A stretch of 28,041 nt of DNA from Candidatus Aquidulcis frankliniae. Lineage in GTDB: Bacteria; Chloroflexota; Limnocylindria; Limnocylindrales; Limnocylindraceae. A program made the position numbers and the translations under genes. Positions 14,785 to 22,443 of this stretch are shown in pieces (the first letter of the stretch is position 1; each line of letters begins with the position of its first letter). The notes beneath the pieces were generated by a model. That model did no database searches, had not been told where the DNA came from, and saw only the letters and a program-made list of their open reading frames with translations. The stretch is taken from contig RFPZ01000006.1 of the NCBI GenBank assembly GCA_009925905.1, forward strand, positions 1-28,041, given 5' to 3'.

Positions 14785-14814
14785 ATGGTACGGGGAGGCC
14801 CCGCCGCGGGTCAA
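14785..14814 (-). promoter_or_regulatory. Promoter for hppA
   Basis: On the minus strand TTGACC (14814-14809) and TACCAT (14790-14785) are 18 bases apart, giving a start near 14778 and a leader of about 120 bases. The -35 shares bases with the region expected for the -35 of the divergent lepB promoter. Confidence 0.55.
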
Positions 14815-14833
14815 CCGCACACCCTCCCCCACC

Positions 14834-14839
14834 TATACT
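14834..14839 (+). promoter_or_regulatory. -10 element of lepB, leaderless type
   Basis: TATACT, a near-consensus -10, ends 7 bases before the lepB ATG at 14847. The mRNA would start at or next to the ATG. No good -35 is visible (TCAACC at 14811-14816 is the 17-base-spacer position). Confidence 0.6.
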
Positions 14840-14846
14840 CAGCGGG

Positions 14847-15413
14847 ATGCGCCTCCGAAGACTTGCCATAGAGATCGTGCAGACGGTGGCGCTGACCATC
14901 CTCGCCTTCTATCTCTTGCAGACCTTCGTGGCGCAGCCCTTTCGGGTTGAGCAGGGCTCCATGCGCCAAACCCTTGAGCCTGGGCAGTACGTGCTCGCCG
15001 ACAAGCTTACGGCGGCCTTAACTGGGTATCACCGCGGCGACATCGTGATCTTCCGACCCCCTAGCACCTGGCCCGCCGATGCATCGGGTACCCCGTACAT
15101 CAAGCGAGTCATTGGACTCCCCGGCGAGACGATCGACTTGGTCGATGGGGTTATCAGCGTGAACGGGGTGCCGATCGACGAGACTTACACGTACCGCGAT
15201 GGCGGCGGCGACGGAGCTGGCGAGTCTGGCCGCTGGGTTCTTGGAGATTCAGAACTCCTGGTGTTCGGCGATCACCGATCTAACTCGTCTGACTCGCGGG
15301 CCTACGGCCCAATCCTTACAACGAGCGTGATCGGACGAGCCGTGCTGCGGTACTTCCCGATTGACCTGCTCACGATCATCACGCCACCCCCATATCGACA
15401 GGCGGCGCCGTAA
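14847..15413 (+). CDS. lepB: Signal peptidase I
   Basis: Cleaves signal peptides from exported proteins at the outer face of the membrane. The protein has 188 residues. One N-terminal transmembrane anchor (about 8-28) is followed by the catalytic region with nucleophile Ser38 in QGSMRQTL, and general base Lys86 in YIKRVIGLPGE. The conserved GDHRSNSSDSRAYGPI block is at 141-156. Gly/Asp/Glu residues around 118-127 form a small loop insertion. It appears leaderless from the TATACT promoter. The next gene starts directly after its TAA with no spacer, so lepB probably heads a three-gene operon with two membrane proteins. Confidence 0.94.
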   Translation: MRLRRLAIEIVQTVALTILAFYLLQTFVAQPFRVEQGSMRQTLEPGQYVLADKLTAALTGYHRGDIVIFRPPSTWPADASGTPYIKRVIGLPGETIDLVDGVISVNGVPIDETYTYRDGGGDGAGESGRWVLGDSELLVFGDHRSNSSDSRAYGPILTTSVIGRAVLRYFPIDLLTIITPPPYRQAAP

Positions 15414-16022
15414 ATGCCGAGCCTCGAGTTACCACTTGTTCTGATCGCCATCCTGGCGGGCACGTTGGCCGTGACCAGCGCCGGTCGCGGAGCGTGGGTC
15501 GCTCTCGCAATCCTTTCGTTGAGCTCGAGCGCCCTGGAATTCTCGGTCGCAGATCCAGATCGCATCGGCCTGATCCTGCGCCTCTCCGCAATCGGTATTG
15601 GCCTCGTCGTGGCACTCCCCGAAAACCTCTTTGAAGGCCAGGCGCTCCGCCGCGATCTCGCCCTGACCGCCCTCGTTCGCACCCTGCGCGAACACCCTGT
15701 TGTCGTGGCCAGCGCAATCGCAGGACTCCTCCTCGGTCTCGTACCCCTCGCGCTCCCCATTGAGTCAAGTAGCGATGCGCTTCGCGCGGCGGGCATTGCC
15801 CTCCTGGTTGTCGGACTGCCACCGCTCCTTACCAGTCGGTTCATCGAAGCGACTACCCGCGCAGCAGTAGTGACACTTGCTGGAACCATGCTCCTGCGCA
15901 CTTCCATCTTTGGGGCACTCGATTCGCTCACGGCGCTGGCAATCGCTGCAGGATTCACCTGCATCCTGGTCGTTGGTGGCAGCGTTGCCACTCGCATCTC
16001 CAATGCGGAGGGGGAGCGATGA
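15414..16022 (+). CDS. Unknown polytopic membrane protein (202 residues)
   Basis: I do not recognise a named family. About six hydrophobic stretches span the sequence. A charged loop around residues 70-95 (PENLFEGQALRRDLALTALVRTLREHP) divides an N-terminal two-or-three-helix part from a C-terminal part containing VPLALPIES and LLVVGLPPLLTSRF. The arrangement next to a NuoN-like gene recalls the small membrane partners of complex I-like or hydrogenase-4-like modules (HyfE or NuoJ/K type). That is a guess from position and topology, not from motifs. The ATG follows the lepB TAA immediately, and its TGA overlaps the next start by 4 bases, so all three genes are coupled. Confidence 0.75.
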   Translation: MPSLELPLVLIAILAGTLAVTSAGRGAWVALAILSLSSSALEFSVADPDRIGLILRLSAIGIGLVVALPENLFEGQALRRDLALTALVRTLREHPVVVASAIAGLLLGLVPLALPIESSSDALRAAGIALLVVGLPPLLTSRFIEATTRAAVVTLAGTMLLRTSIFGALDSLTALAIAAGFTCILVVGGSVATRISNAEGER

Positions 16023-17578
16023 GTGACGGGGAAATTCTGACGGCGATCCGTGCACTCTTCCCTACTCTCATGGCGCTCAGCTCTCTCGCCCTCGTTCCAA
16101 TCGTCAAACTCTGGCGTGGTCAGGAGCGCGATGATGCAGCAACCTACGCAACTTTCGGCGTGCAGGTGCTGCTGCTCGTAACCTCCGTTGGCGCAGTGCT
16201 TTCTGGCGCTGGCTACGTTTCGACCCTCAAGATTGGCCAGGTCACAATTGACCCATCAGAACCTGGGCGCCTGCTCGTGGTCTTGGGCGGCATCGTCTTC
16301 GCCGTCATCGTTGGTGCAGGCGAGGGCCGCCGGGCAGGCACCATGGGGCAGATCGCACTTTTCGGAATCGCCGCGATTGATCTCTCGCTGGCGATCCCAT
16401 CTGGCATTGCGCCGATCGCCCTTCTCCTTTTTGCCAGCCTTGCGATCTCCGGAGCGGCAGCGAGCGGTAAAGATGACGTGGGTCGCGCTCGTGCTGTCTT
16501 TCGCGACCTTCGTACCGTCTCTCTCCTGCTCCCTGCAGTTGTTATTGCGGAGATCCTGCGGACGGCAATTTCGTATGCCGCCGTTGATGCGGCATATGCA
16601 ACGCCGGCCTCCCTCGCCGCTGGAACAGCACTCGGCGTCTCAATCGTTCTCATCGTGGCCGCAGGCGTCTTCCCATTTCATAGTCGGCTGATCAAGATCT
16701 TTGAAGCACTGCCGATTGTGGGATCGCTCCTGGTCGGCGTCTGGATCCCATCCGCCCTCGCACTCATTGTCATGAGTGAGCTTTCGGTACTGGCGAGCAG
16801 CATTACCGACCCCCTTGGTGGCGCGATCGTGCCCGGCATTCTCTTGGCAGGCGCGGCGACACTCGTCTTCGGCGCGGTCTCTGCCCTCCTGCACGATGAC
16901 ATCGGCGAGATCGTCGGATTCATCGCCGTGGGGAATGCTGGATGGCTAGCTCTTGCCGCGGCGGCAGCCCTGCAGTCACCAACCGACACCTCGTCGCGCC
17001 TCATCGTTCTGCCAGGAACGCTGGCAATTTCGCTTTTTGGACTCTGGCTTGTAAGCGTGCGGCGACGTTATGGAACCACCTCAATCAGCGAGCTGGGTGG
17101 CTGGGCGCGTCGCACCGGTGCAAACGGTATTGCACTGATTTCCGCGATCGTTGCACTTGCGGCGCTTCCACCGGGCGCCGTACTAGCCGCTCGACTGAAC
17201 CTCCTGCTGCTCGGCGGCAATCCGCTCATCGCCCTCTTCGCGATCATCGGCCAGCTCCTCTTAATCGCTGCAGCGATTCGGCTTCTGCTTGTCGGTTTCA
17301 CGCCACAGAGTCAGACGGTGCATGAGGCGGAGACACGACCGTTTGCAAACGTCATAACGATCTCGCTGATTGCTGGTTCGATCTTTGTGGCAGCAGCGGC
17401 GGCAGGATGGCTCTCCCTTGAGACTGGTGGCACGGGTCCGCTCCCACCAGCACCGAGCGTGTCGCCTGCGACAAGCTTTGATCCCGCGCCAAGCTTCGAG
17501 CCGACCGCAGCACCCACGGGCGAGTCAACGCCAAGTGTGATTCCGTCAGGGAGTGGAGAGGTCTCACCGGCGCCGTAG
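16019..17578 (+). CDS. Divergent NuoN/antiporter-like membrane protein with Pro/Ser/Thr-rich tail
   Basis: The 519-residue protein has about 13-14 transmembrane stretches ending near residue 466, then a tail of about 50 residues rich in Pro, Ser, Thr and Ala. Similarity to the proton-conducting family (NuoN, MrpD, HyfF) shows in three places. They are PFHSRLIKIFEALP (219-232, compare PFHxWxPDVYxGAP), DDIGEIVGFIAVGNAGWLAL (293-312) and GWARRTGANGIALISAIVALAALPPGAVLAARL (361-393). The lysines of the NuoN proton path appear missing: aligning by eye, the equivalent of Lys217 is Val213 and of Lys247 is Ile243. It may be a non-pumping paralog. GGGGGAG precedes the ATG, which lies in an ATGA overlap. 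No other complex I genes are in the window. Confidence 0.7.
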   Translation: MSDGEILTAIRALFPTLMALSSLALVPIVKLWRGQERDDAATYATFGVQVLLLVTSVGAVLSGAGYVSTLKIGQVTIDPSEPGRLLVVLGGIVFAVIVGAGEGRRAGTMGQIALFGIAAIDLSLAIPSGIAPIALLLFASLAISGAAASGKDDVGRARAVFRDLRTVSLLLPAVVIAEILRTAISYAAVDAAYATPASLAAGTALGVSIVLIVAAGVFPFHSRLIKIFEALPIVGSLLVGVWIPSALALIVMSELSVLASSITDPLGGAIVPGILLAGAATLVFGAVSALLHDDIGEIVGFIAVGNAGWLALAAAAALQSPTDTSSRLIVLPGTLAISLFGLWLVSVRRRYGTTSISELGGWARRTGANGIALISAIVALAALPPGAVLAARLNLLLLGGNPLIALFAIIGQLLLIAAAIRLLLVGFTPQSQTVHEAETRPFANVITISLIAGSIFVAAAAAGWLSLETGGTGPLPPAPSVSPATSFDPAPSFEPTAAPTGESTPSVIPSGSGEVSPAP

Positions 17579-17600
17579 CGACCTGCGGTCCCTTGGGGAA

Positions 17601-18068
17601 CTACTCCTCGTCGGAGAGGATCCAGGCGTCGGTGGCGCGGGTGTACTCGACAAGACCGCCCTCTGGGAACCAGAGTGCAATCTCTGCAGCGGCGGTTTCT
17701 GGCGCGTCGGATGCATGAATCAAGTTCTTCGCCGTCTCAAGCGCGAAGTCACCACGAATCGTTCCAGGGGCCGCCTCGTGCGGCTTGGTCGCACCAACCA
17801 TGGAGCGAACCACGGCGATGGCGTTCGGCCCTTCAAGGACCATCGCAACGACCGGGCCCGATGAGATGAACTCCACGAGTCCCTTGAAGAAGGGGCGCGC
17901 TGCATGAACGGCGTAATGTGTCTCAGCGAGCGACGTACTGACCGGCGTGATCTTGAGGCCGACAATTTTCAGACCGCGCTCTTCAAATCGCGTGATCACG
18001 CGACCCGCCAACTGGCGCTGAACGCCGTCTGGCTTGACAAGGACAAGTGTGCGCTGGCTGCTGCTCAT
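17601..18068 (-). CDS. ndk: Nucleoside-diphosphate kinase
   Basis: Transfers the gamma phosphate of ATP to nucleoside diphosphates through a phosphohistidine. At 155 residues it is close to family length. The active-site histidine is His118 in NLIHASDAPETA (family NxIHGSDSxExA). TLVLVKPDGVQR, the GPVVAMVLEG block and GATKPHEAAPGTIRGDF are also typical. The C-terminal EYTRATDAWILSDEE is slightly extended. Its ATG follows the upstream unknown gene by 9 bases and has no Shine-Dalgarno. A TAACCT (18080-18075), 6 bases before the ATG, overlaps that gene's stop and could give a leaderless transcript. It is convergent with the NuoN-like gene, with only 22 bases between. Confidence 0.96.
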   Translation of the reverse strand: MSSSQRTLVLVKPDGVQRQLAGRVITRFEERGLKIVGLKITPVSTSLAETHYAVHAARPFFKGLVEFISSGPVVAMVLEGPNAIAVVRSMVGATKPHEAAPGTIRGDFALETAKNLIHASDAPETAAAEIALWFPEGGLVEYTRATDAWILSDEE

Positions 18069-18077
18069 AGCGGCAGG

Positions 18078-18548
18078 TTAGCCGATATCGTTGAGGCGCG
18101 GTTTCTCGTCGCTGGCCGTTGGCCACGCTCCCGTTGGGAGTTCAATCTGCACATACTGCTCGCCGCGATATTCGAGCCAACTCTTCACGGGTGCGGCGTC
18201 TGGAATCTGGGAGCAAGCTTGGTACTCAATTTCGACGGCGTCGGCCCCGGAGCGGAGCACGTAGCGGAGGTTCCCCGGCTCGCTCAGATCAAATTCAATG
18301 CTCTCAAACGCGTCAACGTTGATGGTAATGGTGAGTGGGGTGAAGATCGACGAAACTTCGGGGTCATCCCCCAACACCTCTTCCACCCAGCCGTGGCCGC
18401 GAACGATCTGCTCACCGTCACGGAGGTGGCGGTAGGAGACTGTTTGATGCAGGAGGGGGCGGAGGATGTTCGCCTTATCCGCGCGCTGCACAACGAGCCC
18501 TCGATTGACGAAGAGGCCAGGGGCGCGGTCGGGCTGTTCGTGATCCAT
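18078..18548 (-). CDS. Unknown conserved-looking soluble protein (156 residues)
   Basis: No family recognised. The protein is acidic and lacks transmembrane or signal segments. An N-terminal part (about 1-60) has a mixed charged composition. The middle and end look like an all-beta domain with alternating strands, such as TPLTITINVDAFESIEFDLSEPGNLRYVLRSGADAVEIEYQA and SWLEYRGEQYVQIELP. I prefer this strand over the long plus-strand frame that crosses it because its composition is normal. It also sits 9 bases before ndk, and the plus frame becomes a good coaX only after 18615. A -10-like TAGGCT (18563-18558) stands 9 bases before the ATG. A role linked to nucleotide metabolism via ndk is only a neighbour-based guess. 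Confidence 0.65.
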   Translation of the reverse strand: MDHEQPDRAPGLFVNRGLVVQRADKANILRPLLHQTVSYRHLRDGEQIVRGHGWVEEVLGDDPEVSSIFTPLTITINVDAFESIEFDLSEPGNLRYVLRSGADAVEIEYQACSQIPDAAPVKSWLEYRGEQYVQIELPTGAWPTASDEKPRLNDIG

Positions 18549-18602
18549 GAGGGAGAGAGCCTACCGCAGAGCGGCTCCCAGCCGCACCCACGCCGCCCGC
18601 CC

Positions 18603-18608
18603 TATCAT
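18603..18608 (+). promoter_or_regulatory. -10 element of the coaX operon, leaderless type
   Basis: TATCAT ends 6 bases before the GTG at 18615, in the 66-base divergent gap. No -35 or Shine-Dalgarno is evident, so transcription probably starts at the GTG. Confidence 0.5.
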
Positions 18609-18614
18609 TGCGCG

Positions 18615-19418
18615 GTGCGCTACGCCGTTGATCTCGGGAATAGTGCGGCGAAGGCCGCCCTGCTTGACGGTGCCGTTGTGCGCCTCCCCGCCCCCGCTGA
18701 CCCACGAGATGCACTCGCCTGGGGCGGCATCGCTGCCGAGTTGATCGCAGCGATCCGCGCCGACGCACAGCGCTCAGGCGTAGCGGCCACCCTTCGCGTC
18801 GCGAGCGTCGTTCCCGCTGGTGCCGAGGCGCTCAGGTTGGCGGCTACCAACGCATCGATCGCAACGGAATTCGTGAACGTGGCCGATGTGCCGCTTGAAC
18901 TGGCACTCACCCCACCGGCGCAGATCGGGATTGACCGACTCCTCGCCGCATGGCTCGCCTACACGGAGTACGGCGCACCGACCCAGCGCGGCGCTATTGC
19001 CGTGACCCTCGGCACAGCACTCACCCTCACTTGTGTGGATCGACGCGGTCGCCTCCTTGGAGGTGCGATCGCTCCGTCGCCGGTGCTCGCCTCCCGCGCA
19101 TTAGCCAGCGGCGCCGCCGCACTCCCACACGTTGCCATCTATGACGAGAGCCCAGAGCTCGCGGGGCCGATCGGCGCGGACACCGCTGCAGCGCTTGAGT
19201 CAGGAATCCTGCGCGGCGCCCGCGGTGCGCTCACTGCGCTGATTGCGGAGTCGATTGAGGAGATGTCACGTCGAGACCCTGGCGCGCCGGCGCCTGCCGT
19301 CGTTCTAAGCGGTGGTGCGGCACTCGCCGGTTGGTGCGCAACGATTGCGGCCGATCACCGTGATGCAGAGTTTGTTCTCCGCGCGATCAGCGCTCTCCCA
19401 ACAGCGGTGAGCGCATGA
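18615..19418 (+). CDS. coaX: Type III pantothenate kinase
   Basis: Phosphorylates pantothenate, the first step of CoA synthesis from pantothenate. It has 267 residues from GTG 18615, chosen because MRYAVDLGNS aligns with the family N terminus and a -10 lies directly upstream. The P-loop-like phosphate motif is DLGNS (6-10). PAQIGIDRL (101-109) includes the catalytic Asp107, and the GTA motif appears as TLGTALTL (131-138). The aspartate that normally precedes this GTA (DxGTA) is Thr131. A second family aspartate in TVD is also absent (LTLTCVD). This is odd because these residues contribute to cation or nucleotide contacts. The stop overlaps the coaBC ATG by 4 bases. It heads a coaX-coaBC-panB-panC operon. 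Confidence 0.87.
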   Translation: MRYAVDLGNSAAKAALLDGAVVRLPAPADPRDALAWGGIAAELIAAIRADAQRSGVAATLRVASVVPAGAEALRLAATNASIATEFVNVADVPLELALTPPAQIGIDRLLAAWLAYTEYGAPTQRGAIAVTLGTALTLTCVDRRGRLLGGAIAPSPVLASRALASGAAALPHVAIYDESPELAGPIGADTAAALESGILRGARGALTALIAESIEEMSRRDPGAPAPAVVLSGGAALAGWCATIAADHRDAEFVLRAISALPTAVSA

Positions 19419-20719
19419 GCAAGCGCTTAGCTGGCCGACTTATTGTCCTCGGCATCACCGGATCGATTGCGGCCTATAAGTCGCCAGAGATCGTGCGAGC
19501 GCTACGCGCCGAGGGTGCTGACGTACAGGCACTCCTCACCCCAGCGGCGACGCGATTCGTCTCACCGCTGACGCTGCGCACACTTACCGGACGCGCCGTT
19601 GACGCCGACCTGCTCGACCTACTCCCTGATGGTCGCATCGGTCACATCGTTGCCGCCGACTCCGCTGACGCGATCTTGATCGCGCCAGCAACCGCTCAAT
19701 GGATTGGTGCGATGGCCAGCGGCCTTGCAGGAGATGTGGTCACCGCAGCATGCCTCGCCACCGCTGCACCGGTGATTGTTGCGCCTGCAATGGACGGTGA
19801 GATGTGGACACACGCCGCGACACAGTCCAATGCCACGCGACTGCGCGATGTCTTTGGTTACACACTCGTTGCGCCTGAGAGCGGCGCGCTTGCGAGTGGC
19901 GCCGTCGGAGTCGGCCGCCTCGCCGAAACAGCGGCAATCGTAGACGCTGTGATTGCTGCCATTGGCGCCGCACCGATTCGCGAACCGAACGAGAGCCGGC
20001 GACCACCAGCAGTGCCCGCAGGTGACCTCTCTGGTCGCCGCGTTGTGATCACCGCCGGCGGCACCGAGGAGCCGATCGACGCGGTCCGCATCCTCGCTAA
20101 TCGTTCGTCGGGCCGACAGGGAATCGCGCTCGCTGAAGCGGCTCGCGATCGCGGCGCAGAGGTAACGTTAATCGCCGCCCGTGTGAGCGTGCCACTTCCT
20201 GAAGGGGTCACCATCGTGCGCGCGATGAGCGTTGATGCGCTCGATGCGGCGTTACGAAACACACTCCTCGCCGCGCCAAACGGCACTGCCGCCACACCCG
20301 CGGATGCGCTGATCGCCACCGCCGCAGTCTCTGACTTCCGTGTTGCGGGTGGCCCGTCTGCGGAAAAGCTGCGGCGTGAGGGAGAGATCACCTTGCGTCT
20401 GACACCAACGCCGGATCTGCTCGCCGGCGTGGCGCAGGCTCTTGGTCCACGTGCCACGCGGCAGACGCTGCTCGTGGGCTTCTCGGCCGAGGCTAGCGCG
20501 ACGCCACGCGCACGCGAGAAACTTGAGAAGAAAGACCTTGACCTCATCGTTGCCAACGACGTCACCGCACCTGGCATTGGATTTGAGAGTGTCGAGAATG
20601 CTGCGGAGATCATCGGCGCAGACTCAATTGTTACCCGTGTTGGTCCAGCACCAAAGCGAGTGGTCGCTGACGCCATCCTGGACCGAGTTGCAGCGCTCCT
20701 CGCAACACGAGCTGGCTGA
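19415..20719 (+). CDS. coaBC: Bifunctional phosphopantothenoylcysteine decarboxylase / phosphopantothenate-cysteine ligase
   Basis: Joins cysteine to 4'-phosphopantothenate (CoaB half) and decarboxylates the product using FMN (CoaC half). It has 434 residues. The CoaC domain (1-190) has GITGSIAAYK (13-22) and the catalytic His77 in GHIVAADSADAILIAPATA. The usual PAMNxxMW motif is PAMDGEMW (Asn to Asp127). The usual ACG of the substrate flap is ASG (Cys to Ser161). PATAN is PATAQ (Gln95). The CoaB domain (205 on) has TAGGTEEPIDAVRILANRSSGRQG, TAAVSDFR, LLVGFSAEA and NDVTAPGIGF. The TGA and panB ATG share one base. The three CoaC substitutions are discussed in the findings. Confidence 0.93.
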   Translation: MSKRLAGRLIVLGITGSIAAYKSPEIVRALRAEGADVQALLTPAATRFVSPLTLRTLTGRAVDADLLDLLPDGRIGHIVAADSADAILIAPATAQWIGAMASGLAGDVVTAACLATAAPVIVAPAMDGEMWTHAATQSNATRLRDVFGYTLVAPESGALASGAVGVGRLAETAAIVDAVIAAIGAAPIREPNESRRPPAVPAGDLSGRRVVITAGGTEEPIDAVRILANRSSGRQGIALAEAARDRGAEVTLIAARVSVPLPEGVTIVRAMSVDALDAALRNTLLAAPNGTAATPADALIATAAVSDFRVAGGPSAEKLRREGEITLRLTPTPDLLAGVAQALGPRATRQTLLVGFSAEASATPRAREKLEKKDLDLIVANDVTAPGIGFESVENAAEIIGADSIVTRVGPAPKRVVADAILDRVAALLATRAG

Positions 20720-21558
20720 TGTCTCGCTCCACCGTTGCCGACATGCGCGCCACTCACGCCGCCGGTAGCCACTTTGCCGTCGTGACCGCATGGGATCGCC
20801 CAACTGCTGAGTTCGCAGAGGCGGCTGGGATCCAATACATCCTCGTTGGTGACTCCCTTGCACAGGTTGCGCTCGGCCACGAGTCAACAGTTCGCGTAGG
20901 GATGAGCGAGATGTTGCATCACACCGCCGCCGTTGTGCGCTCAACAAGTTCCGCACTGGTGATTGGCGACATGCCATTTCTCTCGTACGTTGATGCTCCA
21001 ACAGCGGCCGAGAATGCGGCGCGCTTTATTCGTGATGCGGGAGCCGGCGCCGTAAAGCTTGAGGGTGGCGTGAAGATGGCACCTGTCGTAGCCGCACTGG
21101 TGCGCAGTGGCGTTCCCGTTATCGGACACATCGGCTTCACACCCCAGTCGTCACTGAACGAGAGCAAGCCGCGCGCGAAGGGGCGCCTCCCTGAGGCTGC
21201 CGCAGCACTCCTGGAAGACGCGATCGCCCTGCAAGAGGCCGGTGCATCGGCGATTGTCATCGAGCTCGTTCCCCAGGAGCTAGCCGCGGCGATCACCAGC
21301 CGTCTTGCGATCCCAACCATCGGAATCGGTGCCGGTGCCGGCTGCAGTGGGCAGGTGCAGGTGCTCCCGGATCTGCTCGGCCTGCTCGGCGCGGCGGCTC
21401 CGCGACATGCTGGGCGCGTCGCCAACCTCCGCGATGAGGCGATCGCGGCGCTCGCCTCCTGGCGAACACGTGTGGAGTCGGGCGACTTCCCCACCGCATC
21501 ACAAGGAATCGCGGCTGACGCAACGCTCATCGCCGCCCTCGAAGAGCTTCCGCGCTGA
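20719..21558 (+). CDS. panB: 3-methyl-2-oxobutanoate hydroxymethyltransferase (ketopantoate hydroxymethyltransferase)
   Basis: Adds a hydroxymethyl group from methylene-tetrahydrofolate to ketoisovalerate, giving ketopantoate. It has 279 residues and a TIM barrel. Metal ligands are Asp45 (VGDS), Asp84 (GDMPF) and Glu115 (KLEGG). The catalytic glutamate is Glu182 in IELVPQELA. HIGFTPQS (137-144) and PTIGIGAGAGCSGQVQVLPDLLGL (199-222) are familiar blocks. It is somewhat divergent: the usual TAYD is TAWD, CDGQ is CSGQ, and the loop after TPQS lacks the common GGYRVQG. It starts one base inside the coaBC stop. The 15-base gap to panC has no clear ribosome site. Confidence 0.93.
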   Translation: MSRSTVADMRATHAAGSHFAVVTAWDRPTAEFAEAAGIQYILVGDSLAQVALGHESTVRVGMSEMLHHTAAVVRSTSSALVIGDMPFLSYVDAPTAAENAARFIRDAGAGAVKLEGGVKMAPVVAALVRSGVPVIGHIGFTPQSSLNESKPRAKGRLPEAAAALLEDAIALQEAGASAIVIELVPQELAAAITSRLAIPTIGIGAGAGCSGQVQVLPDLLGLLGAAAPRHAGRVANLRDEAIAALASWRTRVESGDFPTASQGIAADATLIAALEELPR

Positions 21559-21573
21559 CTCAGCCGCTGGACG

Positions 21574-22434
21574 ATGCGCACCGTTATCTCTCGCTCTGAA
21601 CTTAGTGAGGCACTTGCCCAACTCCCCCGCCCCTTTGCGCTTGTGCCAACCATGGGGGCGCTCCACGCAGGACACGCCGCACTCATCGCCGCCGCGAAGA
21701 CCTCCGCTGCAACCGTGGTCGTTTCGATCTTCGTTAATCCAACTCAGTTCGCAAACGCCGAAGCCGTGGCCCAATACCCGCGCAGCCTTGCGGCCGACAA
21801 GCGACTTGCTGAGGCGGCGGGTGCGCACCTACTCTTCGTTCCAGACGTTGATCAGATCTACCCACCCGATGAACCCGTTCCAGCAATTGATCCAGGCCCG
21901 CTCGCCTTGCGACTTGAAGGTGCTTCCCGCCCTGGGCACTTCGCCGGTGTGGCGACAGTAGTCTCCCGACTCTTCGACCTTGTACGTCCCGAACGGGCCT
22001 TCTTCGGCGCAAAGGATGCGCAGCAAGTCCGCATCGTTGAATGGTTGGCGAAGCAGCGAAACGACCAGATCGCCATCCATCGAGTCGCGACCGTACGGGA
22101 CTCCGATGGGCTCGCGCTCAGTTCGCGCAATCAGATGCTCTCGGCCAGCGGGCGCACAGCGGCAGCGAAGACGATCCCCGTCGCACTCTCCCTCGTCGCC
22201 GAGGCGTTTTCGTCAGGTGTTACCAGCGTTGCGCTGCTCCGGGCTCTCGCAGAACGAGTGATCTCCGCGGAGCCGAGCCTCGAACTCCAATATCTCGACT
22301 TCGCTGATGGCGCAACGCTCGTTCCACTTTCTGACCGTGCGCAGATTGGTGATGCCGAATCTGGAGAGGTGCTGGTCTCACTGGCCGCCAGTGTTGATGG
22401 AGTGCGCCTCATCGACGCAATCTCGCTCCCGTAA
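21574..22434 (+). CDS. panC: Pantothenate synthetase (pantoate-beta-alanine ligase)
   Basis: Activates pantoate with ATP and joins it to beta-alanine, forming pantothenate. It has 286 residues. Motifs are VPTMGALHAGH (24-34) with the nucleotide-binding His31 and His34, VSIFVNPTQF (50-59), EGASRPGHFAGVATVVSRLF, AFFGAKDAQQ and RDSDGLALSSRN. Together with panB and the upstream coaX-coaBC this makes pantothenate and carries it to 4'-phosphopantetheine. Ketopantoate reductase (panE), aspartate decarboxylase (panD), coaD and coaE are not in the window. It ends 9 bases from the stop of the convergent DRTGG gene, with no terminator visible between. Confidence 0.95.
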   Translation: MRTVISRSELSEALAQLPRPFALVPTMGALHAGHAALIAAAKTSAATVVVSIFVNPTQFANAEAVAQYPRSLAADKRLAEAAGAHLLFVPDVDQIYPPDEPVPAIDPGPLALRLEGASRPGHFAGVATVVSRLFDLVRPERAFFGAKDAQQVRIVEWLAKQRNDQIAIHRVATVRDSDGLALSSRNQMLSASGRTAAAKTIPVALSLVAEAFSSGVTSVALLRALAERVISAEPSLELQYLDFADGATLVPLSDRAQIGDAESGEVLVSLAASVDGVRLIDAISLP

Positions 22435-22443
22435 GGGGCGTCG

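Noticed and set aside
14657..14899. Open-frame extension of hppA by 81 codons
   Set aside because: It has an arginine/proline-rich, low-quality composition. It crosses the hppA and lepB promoters, and a good ribosome site precedes the ATG at 14656.
17904..18614. Long plus-strand open frame continuous with coaX
   Set aside because: It lies antisense to ndk and the 156-residue gene and lacks any coaX homology before 18615, where GTG, family N terminus and a -10 element coincide.
19858..20880. Minus-strand frame of 340 codons opposite coaBC/panB
   Set aside because: Shadow frame rich in Ser, Ala, Arg and Thr. Both genes on the plus strand have clear family motifs.
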